DNA of 64,000 bases from Duganella sp. Leaf126 (GTDB lineage: Bacteria > Pseudomonadota > Gammaproteobacteria > Burkholderiales > Burkholderiaceae_D), in assembly GCF_001423125.1 (NCBI RefSeq), contig NZ_LMNW01000031.1, positions 120,528-184,527 on the forward strand, in the 5' to 3' direction. Below, one piece after another: positions 34,080 through 44,415 of the stretch; positions within the stretch are counted from its first letter, which is position 1; each line of letters starts with the position of its first letter. The notes under the pieces were generated by a model that saw only the letters and a program-made list of their open reading frames with translations, was not told the DNA's origin and made no database searches. A program made the translations under genes and the position numbers.

Positions 34080-36215
34080 CTACTGGTCCGCCAGCGACCA
34101 GCTGAAGCGCGACCCGTCAGCGCCATCGGGAACAGGCCCGGCGGAATCGGCCCGCACGCCGCGCGCCGCCTCGCTGCCGACGTCGGTGCGCATGACCGCA
34201 CGCAGGTCCGCAGGCGCGTCGGTGCGACCTTCTGCGCCCGCAGGCACGCTGCGCAGATAGCGGTTGGTCGCCAGCGCCATCAGCAGCAGTTCGCCGGTCG
34301 GCGTTTCCATCCACTGGAAGCTTTCCGCCACGCCCGGCGCACCGGCGCGCAAGCGCACGTTGCCGGCGGCATCGATCGACAGGTAACCGGTCCGCGCGCG
34401 CAAGGCCACCCGGCCCAGGCCCATGTCCTCGACGCCGAAGGCCTGCGGCGCCGCCAGCACCTGCAGCACCGTTTGGCCGCCGCGCTCGGCCAGGCCGGCG
34501 CCGCCCGGTACCGCGCGCAGCGTGATCGACTTGCCGAACGGGATGGCGCGCATCAGGCCGCGCGGATGCGCTTGGGTGACGGCGAAGCTGTCGAAGTCGG
34601 CGTAGCCGCCGGTATGGCGGCAGCGGTTGTAGCTGAACAGCGCGTAACGCACGCCCTGGAAGGTCTTCAGCTGGAACACCATCGTGAACGGTTCGCCGAT
34701 CGGCTGGAAGACCTTGCCGTCGAGCGAGTAGCTGAAGGTGGCCTGCTCGGTCAGGAAGTCGCCGTGCACGCGCAGCCAGATCCTGGTGCCATCGAGCGGC
34801 ACCACCGTGCGGCGCTGGCGCAGCTGGTCGAACAGCACCAGCGAGCGCCGGTTGCCGCTGTCCTTGCCCTGCTCCACGCCCAGCGTCGCATACGGCAGGT
34901 TGAGCAAGGCCAGGCCGGCCGTGTCGCCCGGCGCCATGCCGGCCGTATCGAGCACCGTGGTTGCCTCCGACACCGGCCCGATGGCGCGCTGCGTCAAGCT
35001 GTTGCGCGCGTTCCAGAACGTGTCGGCCGGGTCGGCATGCAGGCGCAGGTAGCCGGGGCGCTCGGCAAGCGACCAGCGCTGGTCGGCCGGCGCATGGTTC
35101 CATTGCCACACCGCTTGCAGCGGCCCGCTGAAATCGTCGTCGCGCTGGAACGGTAGGTGCACCGGAGGCACGGCGTCGGTCTTCGGTTTGACCCAGGTAC
35201 GCGGATTTCTGCCCAGGTTGCCCGGCAGGCCGAAATAGGGCCAGCCGTCCTGCCACGTGACCGGTGCAAGACTGGTCAGGCGTCCCACCGAGTTATAGTC
35301 CATCATGGAAAACCCCCACCACTCGCCGGCAGCAGTCTGCACGATGCCGCCCTGGTGCAGCGCCGTGGCGTCGCGCGACGAGGGGTCCGGCGGCGTCGGC
35401 TGGAACGGCGGATCGAAGGACGGGAGCCGGTAACCGCGCGCCATGCCGAAGCCCTCGTCTTTGCTGATCGCCTGGTTCACTTCGTAGGGACCGTACACGT
35501 GGTCGGCGCGCGCGGCCGGCATGCGGAAGCCGCCGGCGTAGTTGGAACTGAGAATGTAGTATTTGCCGGCGATCTTGTAGAAGTGCGCGCCTTCGCCCAT
35601 GCCGTCGGTCTTGCTGAACAACACGCGCTCGGTGCCGGGGACGATGTCGGTCAGGTCGGCATTGAGTTCGGCGATCTTCATCTGCTGGTGGTCCCATACC
35701 ACGTAGGTCTTGCCGTCGTCGTCGAACAGCACCGACAGGTCGTGGAAGCTGCGCAGCATTTCGTGGTGGCGCCACGGACCGCGCGGGTCGCTGGCCGCGT
35801 ACACCTGCGTCTTGCGCCCGTTGACGTTGGTGAAGATGTAGAAGGTACCGTCGCGGTAGCGCAGGCTCGGCGCCCAGATGCCGCGCCCGTAGATCGACTG
35901 CCCCTGTTCGAGCCGATAGGCGGGTCCGTAGTCGAGGCGCGGCGCGGCGTAGCTGAGAAACTCCCAGTTGACCATGTCGCGCGAGCGCAGCACGGGCAGG
36001 CCCGGCATCGCGTGCATGGTGGTGCCGGTCAGGTAGAACCAGTCGCCGACGCGGATCAGGTCCGGGTCGGAAAACTCGTCGTAAAAAATCGGGTTGGTGA
36101 AGGTGCCGTTGCCGTTGTCGGGCGTCCAGCTGTCGGGAGCCGCCGCCAGCGGCGGCGCTGCCAGCGACGAGACGATCGTGAAGGCGGCAAACAGCAAGCA
36201 GGGCAAACGGCGCAT
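34080..36215 (-). CDS. Secreted glycoside hydrolase family 43 protein (711 aa)
   Basis: This is a five-bladed-propeller glycosidase, probably acting on arabinose- or xylose-containing plant glycans. A signal peptide ends near residue 25. Catalytic candidates are the Asp in NPIFYDEFSDPDLIRVG (base), the Asp of LSVLFDDDGKTY (modulator) and the Glu of MGEGAHFYKIAGKYY (acid). The propeller ends near 330 and a concanavalin-like beta-sandwich (about 350-560) follows, as in beta-xylosidases. The last 140 residues look like a beta-trefoil or fascin-type domain with repeats LSIDAAGNVRLRAG and ALATNRYLRSVPAG. It lies 57 bases behind the large TonB receptor gene, so uptake and degradation are probably linked. 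Confidence 0.9.
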   Translation of the reverse strand: MRRLPCLLFAAFTIVSSLAAPPLAAAPDSWTPDNGNGTFTNPIFYDEFSDPDLIRVGDWFYLTGTTMHAMPGLPVLRSRDMVNWEFLSYAAPRLDYGPAYRLEQGQSIYGRGIWAPSLRYRDGTFYIFTNVNGRKTQVYAASDPRGPWRHHEMLRSFHDLSVLFDDDGKTYVVWDHQQMKIAELNADLTDIVPGTERVLFSKTDGMGEGAHFYKIAGKYYILSSNYAGGFRMPAARADHVYGPYEVNQAISKDEGFGMARGYRLPSFDPPFQPTPPDPSSRDATALHQGGIVQTAAGEWWGFSMMDYNSVGRLTSLAPVTWQDGWPYFGLPGNLGRNPRTWVKPKTDAVPPVHLPFQRDDDFSGPLQAVWQWNHAPADQRWSLAERPGYLRLHADPADTFWNARNSLTQRAIGPVSEATTVLDTAGMAPGDTAGLALLNLPYATLGVEQGKDSGNRRSLVLFDQLRQRRTVVPLDGTRIWLRVHGDFLTEQATFSYSLDGKVFQPIGEPFTMVFQLKTFQGVRYALFSYNRCRHTGGYADFDSFAVTQAHPRGLMRAIPFGKSITLRAVPGGAGLAERGGQTVLQVLAAPQAFGVEDMGLGRVALRARTGYLSIDAAGNVRLRAGAPGVAESFQWMETPTGELLLMALATNRYLRSVPAGAEGRTDAPADLRAVMRTDVGSEAARGVRADSAGPVPDGADGSRFSWSLADQ

Positions 36216-36272
36216 ATTTTTTCCAGAAACGTGGCGGAAGCGGGAGACCGCCAGCGGTCTCCCGGCTGACGG

Positions 36273-39200
36273 TCAGAACGTGGTACGCGCGGACAGCGTG
36301 TAGCTGCGGCCCGGCTTGTACTCGTCGAAGATCGCATTGCTGTACTGCGTGTAGGTCTGGCTGATGGCATTGCCCACGTTCCAGACACTCAGCGTCAGGT
36401 CCACATCATACGTGTTGAACAGCTTTTTCAGGTTGGCGCCGACCGACAGGTCCACCTGTTTGCGCTCGGTGGTATAGGCATAGGCGCCGCCGGGTACGTT
36501 GAGACCGGTGCTGGTGTTGACCACGTACGCTGCCGTGTACTGGCGCGACACCCGCGCATTCAGGCCGTTGCGCTCGTAGTACAGCGTGAAGTTGTTGGTG
36601 CGCGGCGGTACACCGGACACCGGCGGCGCGTTCGGCGCTTCATCCTTCTGCTTGGCATAGGTGAAGTTGCCGGTGAAACCAAAACCTTTCACCGGCAGCA
36701 TGTCGAGCGGCTGCTGCCAGGTGAATTCCACGCCGCGTATCTTGAGCTTGCTGTCGATGTTGAACGGCTCGGTGATCTCGACCAGGTGCTTGTCGCGTCC
36801 GCCGCTGGCAGCCACCGCCAGGGCCTGGGCATCGGTCAGCCCGATGGTGGTGCCGAACATGGTGTCGAGCTGCGCCAGCGAGTAGGTGACGATGCGCGAG
36901 CCGGGGCGGCTGGTCAGGTCCTTGGCAAAGCCGCTCAGCGCCACGTACGCTTCGCGCGTAAAGTAGTACTCGAGGCCCAGGTCCAGGTTGTTGGCCTGGA
37001 ACGGCTTGAGGTTCGGATTGGTGATGCTGCCCTGGCGCGCGCCCTGGTCGCCCAGTGTCAGCGTGGTCTGGCGCAGGTCGGCCGGATTGGCGCGGTTGAC
37101 CGATTTCGAGGCCGACGCCCGTGCAATCAGTGACGGCGTGATGTTGTAGGCCAGCGTCGCTGACGGCAGCGTGTTGCTGTAGCGCGTAGTCTCGTAGGCC
37201 CAGATGCCGAGATTGTCGTACAGGCCGCCGTTCTGCAGAGTGGCGTTGCGCGGATCGGCCCCGATCGACAGGTTGCCGATGGTCTGCTTGGTGCGCGCAT
37301 AGCGAACGCCGGCGTTGTAGCGCAGCGTGCCGCCGAATACTTCGCTGCGGCCATTCGCTTCGACGTAGGCGGCGCTGACCACCTCGCGGATGTAGCCGCC
37401 GCTGCCGTTACCAAAACCCTTGTAGATATTGTCGCGGAAGTACTGGTAATCGGTGGCCTTGGCAAACTTGTCCCAGTCCGCCGTGATAAAGCCGTTGCTG
37501 CCGGGGTGGGCATACTGAGGGATGGCGGCGTTGGTGACCACCGAGCCCAGGTAAGCGAGCGGCGGCGCACCCGTGGTCGATCCCGTGCCATAGCCGGGGT
37601 AGGCGGTGGCGGCATCGGTCACCGGTCCCGGTGTGCTGCGGCCGTCGCAGCCGGGCTGGCGCAGCTGGGTGTTGGGCTGGAACAGCCGGGTGTTGACGTT
37701 GTTGCCGCAAGCGACGTTCATCCAGGCGTCGGCGGTCGAGTAGGAGCGGTAGCGCCGTTCCATATCGTCGTAGGCGCCGCCGACCTTGAGCGAAAAGTCG
37801 CTGTCGCCCCAGTTGACGTTCAGGCGCGAGCCCTTGGTGGTGTTGTTGCGCTCGTACAAGTCCATGCGCAGCCCGGACAGGCCCTGCCCTGCCTGGTACC
37901 AGCCGAAGTTAGCCGGGTTGTTGATGTCGAGGTTGCCGGTGTACACGGGCGTCTGACCCGGCGTCGTATTGTCGTACTGGATCACCGAATTGGCTGACCC
38001 GGTGGCCAGCAGTATGGTCGGCATGTCGCGGTAGAAGCTGCTGCTGGTGTAGTTGAGGTGGCCGTCGATGGTCCACTTGTCGGCGGGTCGGAATTCGAAG
38101 CCGGGGTTGATACTGCGAAACACGGTCTTTTCCTTCATCGGCCGGAATTCCAGTGACCAGAACGTATTGGCCAGCGTGGCCTTGGTCACGGTGCAGCCGG
38201 TCGAGCAGTCGCTGCGGTCGAACTCCATGCCGATCGGAATCACCGTGTTGGCGCGCGTACCCACGTTCATGCCCTCGGACACCATGTCGTTCTTCTTCTG
38301 GGCGAACACGGTGTCGAGGTAGAGGTCCCACTTGTCGTTCGGCTGCCACTGGAAGCTCAGCACCTCGCCGGCCCGCTTGCGTTCGCCCTGGTAGACGATG
38401 TGGCGGCCCAGGCGGCCCATCAGCCCGTTGTCGATCTGCTGCAGGGTGGCGCCCGGGTTCAGGGCCAGCAGCATGGCGGCGTCGATTTGCTTGCCCGGCA
38501 CCAGCACCGCCTGCGCATAGCTGGGCAGGCTCGACAGCGGCAGGCCGGACGGCACCGTGTCCGGCGTCGACTGCGAGCCGCCGCCGGTACCGTTGAGCGT
38601 GTAACCGGGCGTGCCCTGGAACGACTTCAACTGCAGGTTGCGCATGTCGACGGTCTGGAAGGCATCGGTCTTGTACTTGGTATTGCCCCAGGCCACCCCG
38701 CCCAGCACCCCGAACTTGCCGAAGCTGGCGCTGTTCCAGGTATTGCTGATCAGCGCAGAACCGGTATTGCCCCACTGCCCCTGCTGGTCGCGGTAATTGC
38801 CGCTCAGCGTAAAGGCGGTGCGAAAGCCGCTCTTATCGAACGGCCGCACGCTGCGCATGTTGACGGTGCCGGCGATGCCGCCCTCGATCAGGCTGGCCTG
38901 CTGGCTCTTGTACACGCTGGCGCTGCGGAACAGCTCGGATGGCAGGAAGTCCATGTCCACTTCGCGGTTGGCGCTGATGTTGCCGCCCCAGCTGCCGGCC
39001 GAGGCCGACGCCATCGGTGCGCCGTTGAGCAGCACGCGTGTAAACGCCGGGCCCATGCCGCGGATCGACACGTTCAGGCCTTCGCCGTCGATCGAGCCGC
39101 GCGTCACCTGCACGCCCGGCACCCGCGCCAGCGCGTCGGCAATGTTCGGATCGGGGAATTTGCCCATGTCTTCGGAAAACACGGTGTCGCTCAGGCCGAT

Positions 39201-39449
39201 GTTGTCGCGCTTTTCGTTGGCCGACAGCGCCAGCGAGCTGCGGTAGCCGCTGACCGTGACCGACTTGATCGGCTGGGTGGGATCGACCGGCGCGGCGCTG
39301 TCGCCGGTGGCGGCCGGGGTGGCGCCTGCTGCGGTTGGGCGCTCCTGCGCCCAGGCGGCAGAAATCATGCCCGCCATCACCGTCAATGCCAATACCGTGC
39401 GCCGACGGCGCTGCCGACGGCCCGATGCCGTGCTGTTATGCTGTTTCAT
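36273..39449 (-). CDS. TonB-dependent receptor of the carbohydrate type (1058 aa)
   Basis: This is a large outer-membrane receptor of the Xanthomonas/Caulobacter group (TIGR01782 type), recognised by SDTVFSEDMGKFPDPNIADA and LARVPGVQVTR at the plug. The signal peptide region covers about residues 1-34 and contains a long Arg run. The barrel ends in SYTLSARTTF. Start 39449 has AGGAGA six bases upstream; a frame reaching 39548 is not needed. These receptors usually import oligosaccharides. The GH43 gene follows directly, which suggests an arabinoxylan or arabinan fragment as substrate; this is inference. Confidence 0.93.
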   Translation of the reverse strand: MKQHNSTASGRRQRRRRTVLALTVMAGMISAAWAQERPTAAGATPAATGDSAAPVDPTQPIKSVTVSGYRSSLALSANEKRDNIGLSDTVFSEDMGKFPDPNIADALARVPGVQVTRGSIDGEGLNVSIRGMGPAFTRVLLNGAPMASASAGSWGGNISANREVDMDFLPSELFRSASVYKSQQASLIEGGIAGTVNMRSVRPFDKSGFRTAFTLSGNYRDQQGQWGNTGSALISNTWNSASFGKFGVLGGVAWGNTKYKTDAFQTVDMRNLQLKSFQGTPGYTLNGTGGGSQSTPDTVPSGLPLSSLPSYAQAVLVPGKQIDAAMLLALNPGATLQQIDNGLMGRLGRHIVYQGERKRAGEVLSFQWQPNDKWDLYLDTVFAQKKNDMVSEGMNVGTRANTVIPIGMEFDRSDCSTGCTVTKATLANTFWSLEFRPMKEKTVFRSINPGFEFRPADKWTIDGHLNYTSSSFYRDMPTILLATGSANSVIQYDNTTPGQTPVYTGNLDINNPANFGWYQAGQGLSGLRMDLYERNNTTKGSRLNVNWGDSDFSLKVGGAYDDMERRYRSYSTADAWMNVACGNNVNTRLFQPNTQLRQPGCDGRSTPGPVTDAATAYPGYGTGSTTGAPPLAYLGSVVTNAAIPQYAHPGSNGFITADWDKFAKATDYQYFRDNIYKGFGNGSGGYIREVVSAAYVEANGRSEVFGGTLRYNAGVRYARTKQTIGNLSIGADPRNATLQNGGLYDNLGIWAYETTRYSNTLPSATLAYNITPSLIARASASKSVNRANPADLRQTTLTLGDQGARQGSITNPNLKPFQANNLDLGLEYYFTREAYVALSGFAKDLTSRPGSRIVTYSLAQLDTMFGTTIGLTDAQALAVAASGGRDKHLVEITEPFNIDSKLKIRGVEFTWQQPLDMLPVKGFGFTGNFTYAKQKDEAPNAPPVSGVPPRTNNFTLYYERNGLNARVSRQYTAAYVVNTSTGLNVPGGAYAYTTERKQVDLSVGANLKKLFNTYDVDLTLSVWNVGNAISQTYTQYSNAIFDEYKPGRSYTLSARTTF

Positions 39450-39980
39450 CCATGTCTCCTGATAAGGCCTTTGCGGCCGATTATTCGCGCGCGTCTGCGC
39501 GTCGTTTTGTGTTACTGGATGGTAATTACCGTGAAATGATATACGCAACCATTTTTTGGGGTGTGGTGCGAATTTAGGTGAAGAGTTATCGGGATGCTAA
39601 TAACTTATTTTACGCAAGCGATATCGCTTTCGATATGGATGGGGGACTGCGCGCGCCGCTCTCCGCTGCGATCACAGCACCTGCCGGCAGCACTACGGCG
39701 CGGCGCGATTGTCGGTATAATCCTGCCTCCGTATTGCTTGTTGCAGTGCGAACGGCACCGCCTCTAAGTGATTGAATGAGTTAAACATTTTCAACGCATC
39801 TTTTTTTGCGCCCGCCACGCTTCCAGCATTTATTTCTTCCCGCTGCCATCGTTTGTCTGTGCGTTTTTTGCAGAAAAAACCGTGCGGCAAGTTGCAAAAA
39901 GCTGCATCACGCCGGGGCCTTTGAAAAATGTGCCAGCACCCGATTCAACAGCAAAAAAACAACAGAACTGAGCAAAGCCC
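39450..39980. other. Divergent intergenic region between carbohydrate receptor and mutS
   Basis: These 531 bases hold the promoters of two divergent genes and are more AT-rich than the rest. A 14-bp palindrome lies at 39616-39629 (separate entry). Small open frames at 39578-39775 and 39693-39890 have no ribosome site and look random. No RNA gene, terminator or mobile element remnant was recognised. Confidence 0.6.
39616..39629. promoter_or_regulatory. 14-bp palindrome, candidate operator for the receptor/GH43 operon
   Basis: AAGCGAT followed by ATCGCTT is a perfect inverted repeat 167 bases upstream of the receptor start codon. Its size suits a LacI- or GntR-type repressor, which often controls such carbohydrate loci, but no regulator gene is nearby and the centre (AT/AT) is not the usual CG of LacI operators. 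Confidence 0.4.
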
Positions 39981-42629
39981 ATGACCGTCAAACCTGCCGA
40001 AAAGTTAACCCCGATGATGGCCCAGTACATGGGCATCAAGGACCAGCATCCTGACATGCTGGTGTTTTACCGCATGGGCGACTTCTACGAGCTGTTTTAC
40101 GACGATGCGGAAAAGGCGGCGCGCCTCCTGGGCATCACGCTGACCGCGCGCGGTTCGTCGGGCGGGCAGCCGATCAAGATGTGCGGCGTGCCGTTCCATT
40201 CGCTCGAGGGCTATCTGGCCAAGCTGGTCAAGATCGGCGAGTCGTGCGCGATCTGCGAGCAGATCGGCGATCCGGCCACCAGCAAGGGGCCGGTCGAACG
40301 CAAGGTGATGCGGGTGGTAACGCCGGGCACGCTGACCGACGCCGACCTGCTGCCGGAAAAGGCCGAGCGGCCGCTGCTGGCGATGTGCGTCGTCACCCAG
40401 CGCAAGGTGGCCACTGCCGGCCTGGCGTGGCTGTCGCTGGCCAGCGGCGCGCTGCGCCTGATGGAATTCTCGGGCGATGTCGCCACCGTCACCACGCGCA
40501 TGCTGCAGGAGCTGGAACGGATCGCACCGGCCGAGGTGCTGCGCGGCGATAGCGGCGACCTGTTCGAGGAAGCGCTCACCTGCCACGTCAACCGGGTGCC
40601 CGACTGGCATTTCGATGTCGCCAGCGGCCACAAGGCGCTGCTCGACCAGCTGTCGGTGGCCACCCTCACCGGCTTCGGCGCCGACAACCTCGGCGCCGCG
40701 TTCGGCGCGGCCGGCGCGCTGCTGCGCTACGCGCAATCGACACAGGGGCGCGGCCTGCAGCACGTGCGCACGCTGACCACCGAGACCGAGAACGAATTCA
40801 TCGGCCTCGACGCCGCCACGCGGCGCAACCTGGAGCTGACCGAAACCATCCGCGGCCAGGAATCCCCTACCCTGTTCTCGCTGCTCGACCATTGCCGCAC
40901 CTCGATGGGGTCGCGCCTGCTGCGCCACTGGCTGCACCATGCGCGGCGCGACCAGGGCGTTGCCCGCGCGCGCCACGCGGCCATCGCTGCACTGGGCCAG
41001 GCCGACGTGACGGCGGCGCTGTCGCACACGCTGGCGCAGGTGCCCGATATCGAACGCATCACCACGCGCATCGCGCTGCTGTCGGCGCGCCCGCGCGACC
41101 TGGCCAGCCTGCGCGACGGCCTGCAACAGCTGCCGGCGCTGCGCCAGGCGATGCAGCGCGCGCTGACCGACGGCGCCCTGCTGGCTGCGATCCACGCCGA
41201 CACGGCCACGCCGCAGGCGTGCCTGGACCTGCTGCAGCGCGCCGTCGCGCCGGAACCGGCCACCATGGTGCGCGACGGCGGCGTGTTCGCGCGCGGCTTC
41301 GACGCCGAACTCGATGAGCTGCGCGCCCTGTCCGAAAACGCCGGCCAGTTCCTGGTGGACCTGGAAACGCGCGAGCGCGCCCGCACCGGCATCGCCAACC
41401 TGCGGGTCGAGTACAACAAGGTGCACGGCTTCTACATCGAAGTGACCAACGGCCAGGCCACCAAGGTGCCGGACGACTACCGCCGCCGCCAGACCCTGAA
41501 GAACTGCGAGCGCTACATCACGCCGGAACTCAAAGCCTTCGAGGACAAGGCACTGTCGGCGCAGGACCGCGCGCTGGCGCGCGAAAAGATGCTGTACGAC
41601 GTGCTGCTGGCCGACCTGGCGCCGTTCATCGGCGAACTGCAAACCGTCTCGAAGGCGCTGGCCCAGCTGGACGTGCTGGTGTCGTTTACCGATCACGCGC
41701 TGCGCCACAACTGGTGCGCGCCGCAGCTGGTCGACAGCGCCTGCATCAACATCGTCGAGGGCCGCCACCCGGTGGTGGAAAACCAGATCGAGCGCTTCAT
41801 CGCCAACGATTGCCGCTTCGTCGACGAGCGCCGCCTGCTGCTGATCACCGGTCCGAACATGGGCGGCAAATCGACCTTCATGCGCCAGGTGGCGCTGATC
41901 GTGCTGCTCGCTTACGTGGGCAGCTACGTGCCTGCGGCCAGCGCGGCCATCGGCCCGATCGACCGCATCTTCACCCGCATCGGCGCCACCGACGACCTGG
42001 CCGGCGGCCGTTCCACCTTCATGGTCGAGATGACCGAAGCGGCCGCCATCCTCAACGGCGCCACCGCCAACTCGCTGGTGCTGATGGATGAAATCGGCCG
42101 CGGCACGTCCACCTTCGACGGCCTGGCGCTGGCCTGGGCCATCGCCCGCCACCTGATCGACAGCAGCCGCAGCTTCACGCTGTTCGCCACCCATTATTTC
42201 GAGCTGACGCAGCTGCCCGACAGCCATCCCACCGCCGCCAATGTCCACCTGTCGGCCGTCGAGCACAAGGACAGCATCGTGTTCCTGCACGCGGTGCAGG
42301 ATGGCCCGGCCTCGCAAAGCTACGGCCTGCAGGTGGCGCAGCTGGCCGGCGTGCCGCAACCGGTGATCAAGGCCGCGCGCAAGCACCTGGCGCGCCTCGA
42401 AGCGCAGGCGCTCGACGCCACGCCGCAGCTGGACCTGTTTGCCGCACCGGCGGTCGATGCCAACGACGATGCGGTGGCAGTGGCGGAGCCCGTGGCAGCG
42501 GCGGTGTCGCCGGCCATGCGCGAGCTGCTCGAAGCGCTGGACGAGCTCGATCCCGATGCGCTGACCCCGCGCGCGGCGCTCGAGCAGCTGTACCAGCTCA
42601 AGCGCCTGACGGAGACGGCGCAGGCATGA
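39981..42629 (+). CDS. mutS: DNA mismatch repair protein MutS (882 aa)
   Basis: MutS recognises base mismatches and starts methyl-independent or MutL-led repair. The mismatch-binding loop [11 protein letters not shown] (F-x-E) lies near residue 35. The connector and lever domains follow, then the ATPase with Walker [25 protein letters not shown], Walker [17 protein letters not shown] and ATHYFELT. The C-terminal helix-loop-helix ends near 882. The length is normal. The ribosome site before ATG 39981 is weak. The stop overlaps the next start as ATGA. Confidence 0.98.
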   Translation: MTVKPAEKLTPMMAQYMGIKDQHPDMLVFYRMGDFYELFYDDAEKAARLLGITLTARGSSGGQPIKMCGVPFHSLEGYLAKLVKIGESCAICEQIGDPATSKGPVERKVMRVVTPGTLTDADLLPEKAERPLLAMCVVTQRKVATAGLAWLSLASGALRLMEFSGDVATVTTRMLQELERIAPAEVLRGDSGDLFEEALTCHVNRVPDWHFDVASGHKALLDQLSVATLTGFGADNLGAAFGAAGALLRYAQSTQGRGLQHVRTLTTETENEFIGLDAATRRNLELTETIRGQESPTLFSLLDHCRTSMGSRLLRHWLHHARRDQGVARARHAAIAALGQADVTAALSHTLAQVPDIERITTRIALLSARPRDLASLRDGLQQLPALRQAMQRALTDGALLAAIHADTATPQACLDLLQRAVAPEPATMVRDGGVFARGFDAELDELRALSENAGQFLVDLETRERARTGIANLRVEYNKVHGFYIEVTNGQATKVPDDYRRRQTLKNCERYITPELKAFEDKALSAQDRALAREKMLYDVLLADLAPFIGELQTVSKALAQLDVLVSFTDHALRHNWCAPQLVDSACINIVEGRHPVVENQIERFIANDCRFVDERRLLLITGPNMGGKSTFMRQVALIVLLAYVGSYVPAASAAIGPIDRIFTRIGATDDLAGGRSTFMVEMTEAAAILNGATANSLVLMDEIGRGTSTFDGLALAWAIARHLIDSSRSFTLFATHYFELTQLPDSHPTAANVHLSAVEHKDSIVFLHAVQDGPASQSYGLQVAQLAGVPQPVIKAARKHLARLEAQALDATPQLDLFAAPAVDANDDAVAVAEPVAAAVSPAMRELLEALDELDPDALTPRAALEQLYQLKRLTETAQA

Positions 42630-43717
42630 GGCCCGCGGCGCACGCGGCCACTGGCGCGGCACGGCGCCGGTCCCGGGTACGCCTGGTGCGTACCGGACTG
42701 GCGCTGTCGTTGACCGCCTGCGCCTTGGGGTTTGTGCCGGCCCATGCGCAGGGCCAGCCGGAGCCGAGACCGGCATCGGCATCGGCATCAGAACCGAAAC
42801 TGGAAGCGAAGCCGGAATCGAAGCTGCCGGCGCGGTCCGACCTCGCGGCCGGCAGCTTCCGGTTCGGCGTGATCGGCCATTCGTTCAAGACCGGCGCCGA
42901 CGAGACGGTGCTCAAACGCGCGATTGCGGGCGCCACGCAGGGTCGTCCGGCCTTCGTGGTGGCGACCGGCGTCAAGGCCGAGAGCGAGCCGTGCAGCGAC
43001 AAGCTGTACGCCAGCCGCTATGCGCTGCTCGATGCGTCGAGCGTGCCGATGGTGGTGTCGCTGGCCGGCAGCGACTGGAGCGCCTGCCTCAACTCGGCCG
43101 GCCGTTCGAACGCCATCGACCGCCTGAACCGCCTGCGCGAACTGTTTTACCGCGACAGCGAAACGCTGGGCGCAAAACGCCTGCCGGTGACGCGGCTGTC
43201 GGGCAGCGCCAAGTTCCGCAGCTATGCGGAGAACGCGCACTGGCAGGTGGGCAAGGTGCTGTTCGCCACCATCAACCTGCCGGCCAATAACAACCACTAC
43301 CGCGCCGAGGCGGGCCGCAACAGCGAATACGAAGACCGCCTGGTGGCCAACCGCGCCTGGCTGCACCGGCTGTTTACGCTCGCGGTGCGGCAGAAAATGG
43401 AAGGGCTGGTGCTGTTTTCGGACGGCGACGTGGGCCTGGAGACGGAACCGGGTTTTTCGCTGCTGCCGCGCTTCGAGACCAAACGCGACGGCTTTGCCGA
43501 ACCGCGCAAGCAGATCAAGACGCTGGCCGCAAAATTCAGGGGGAAGGTGCTGCTGGTCGATACCCAGATCGTCGAAGCGGCTGCCAAGGAGCCGTCGATC
43601 CACTGGCAGGACAATGTAGGACATCTGAACCTGGCCGCCGACTGGACCGAGGTGCGCGTGGCGCCCGCGAGCGCCACGCTGTTTGCCGTCAGGGGACCTG
43701 CAGACACCGTCCCCTGA
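42626..43717 (+). CDS. Exported protein of unknown function coupled to mutS (363 aa)
   Basis: An Arg-rich signal peptide (about 1-42, ending PAHAQG) is followed by a Pro/Ser/Glu linker and an alpha/beta domain from about 75. Strand-like segments are [60 protein letters not shown] and [11 protein letters not shown]. Their order resembles a calcineurin-type phosphoesterase fold, but the metal motifs (D-x-H, G-N-H) are replaced by I-G-H and A-G-S-D, so activity is doubtful. It overlaps mutS as ATGA, which is a translational coupling of unclear meaning between a cytoplasmic repair protein and an exported one. Confidence 0.78.
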   Translation: MRPAAHAATGAARRRSRVRLVRTGLALSLTACALGFVPAHAQGQPEPRPASASASEPKLEAKPESKLPARSDLAAGSFRFGVIGHSFKTGADETVLKRAIAGATQGRPAFVVATGVKAESEPCSDKLYASRYALLDASSVPMVVSLAGSDWSACLNSAGRSNAIDRLNRLRELFYRDSETLGAKRLPVTRLSGSAKFRSYAENAHWQVGKVLFATINLPANNNHYRAEAGRNSEYEDRLVANRAWLHRLFTLAVRQKMEGLVLFSDGDVGLETEPGFSLLPRFETKRDGFAEPRKQIKTLAAKFRGKVLLVDTQIVEAAAKEPSIHWQDNVGHLNLAADWTEVRVAPASATLFAVRGPADTVP

Positions 43718-43750
43718 TCATCGCTGTCGGGACCCGCAAGACGTTGCGGG
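43691..43750. terminator. Two hairpins at the convergent end of the mutS operon and slyD
   Basis: AGGGGAC (43691-43697) pairs with GTCCCCT (43709-43715) around an 11-base loop, and CCCGCAA (43733-43739) pairs with TTGCGGG (43744-43750) around GACG. Neither has a T run. They may end transcription with help from Rho or protect 3' ends. Confidence 0.3.
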
Positions 43751-43757
43751 CGACCCG

Positions 43758-44300
43758 TCAGTGGATCGGGTGAATGGCGACGTGATCGCCTTCTTCGCCT
43801 TCGTCCTCGTCATGGCCGTGGTGGTGGCCATGGGCGCCGTGCACGTGGCCGTGGGCGATTTCTTCTTCGGTTGCTTCGCGCACTTCGGCCACGTCGAGCG
43901 AGAAGCGCAGCGCCATGCCGGCCAGCGGATGGTTGCCGTCGAGGACAACCTTGTCGTCGGCGATATCGGTCACGGTGAAGATCAGTGCTTCCTCGTCGCT
44001 GTCGCCATCGGGCGTGCCCTCGAACTGCATACCCACTTCGAGCGGCTCCGGCAGGCGGTTGCGTGGCTCGACCTTGACCAGGGCGGCGTCGTATTCGCCG
44101 AAGGCGTCTTCCGGTTCGATCTGGATGATGGACGAATAACCGACTTCCTTGCCGTCGAGTTCTTCTTCGATTTTAGGCAGGGTGTTTTCGTATCCGCCGT
44201 GCAGGTACACCATCGGCTGGCGGCCGTCTTCGATCAGATTGTCCTGGGCATCGGACAGTTTGTAATTCACAGTCACGACCGTGTTCTTGGCAATCTTCAT
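43758..44300 (-). CDS. slyD: FKBP-type peptidyl-prolyl isomerase SlyD (180 aa)
   Basis: This is a cytoplasmic prolyl isomerase, chaperone and nickel-binding protein. The split FKBP domain starts MKIAKNTVVTVNYKLSD and includes YLHGGYENTLPKIEEEL and GEYDAALV; the inserted flap chaperone domain lies at about 70-120, then HPLAGMALRFSLDV. The C-terminus is a His/Glu/Asp-rich metal-binding tail (HGAHGHHHGHDEDE). Length and layout match the family. It is a single gene with a promoter in the 115-base gap shared with the divergent oxygenase gene. Confidence 0.96.
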   Translation of the reverse strand: MKIAKNTVVTVNYKLSDAQDNLIEDGRQPMVYLHGGYENTLPKIEEELDGKEVGYSSIIQIEPEDAFGEYDAALVKVEPRNRLPEPLEVGMQFEGTPDGDSDEEALIFTVTDIADDKVVLDGNHPLAGMALRFSLDVAEVREATEEEIAHGHVHGAHGHHHGHDEDEGEEGDHVAIHPIH

Positions 44301-44404
44301 TTGGCATTCCTTTCAGTGATTAGCCTTCGGATTATACCGCTTCTTACATCGCGCCTGGCCTTCGGCGCAATCACGCCGCTGCGGCATCGGCGGGTACGGC
44401 GGTT

Positions 44405-44410
44405 TATAAT
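44405..44410 (+). promoter_or_regulatory. TATAAT -10 element close to the start codon of the roxA-like gene
   Basis: A perfect TATAAT lies only five bases before ATG 44416. If used, transcription would start at or next to the A of the ATG, giving a leaderless mRNA; this fits the lack of a ribosome site. No good -35 (expected near 44382-44387) is seen. Confidence 0.5.
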
Positions 44411-44415
44411 GCCGT

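Noticed and set aside
39578-39890. Two short open frames (plus and minus) between the receptor and mutS
   Set aside because: No ribosome site, no recognisable sequence, and they lie in a regulatory gap.
40005-42788. 927-codon open frame on the minus strand
   Set aside because: Antisense shadow of mutS; composition dominated by Arg, Gln, His and Val.
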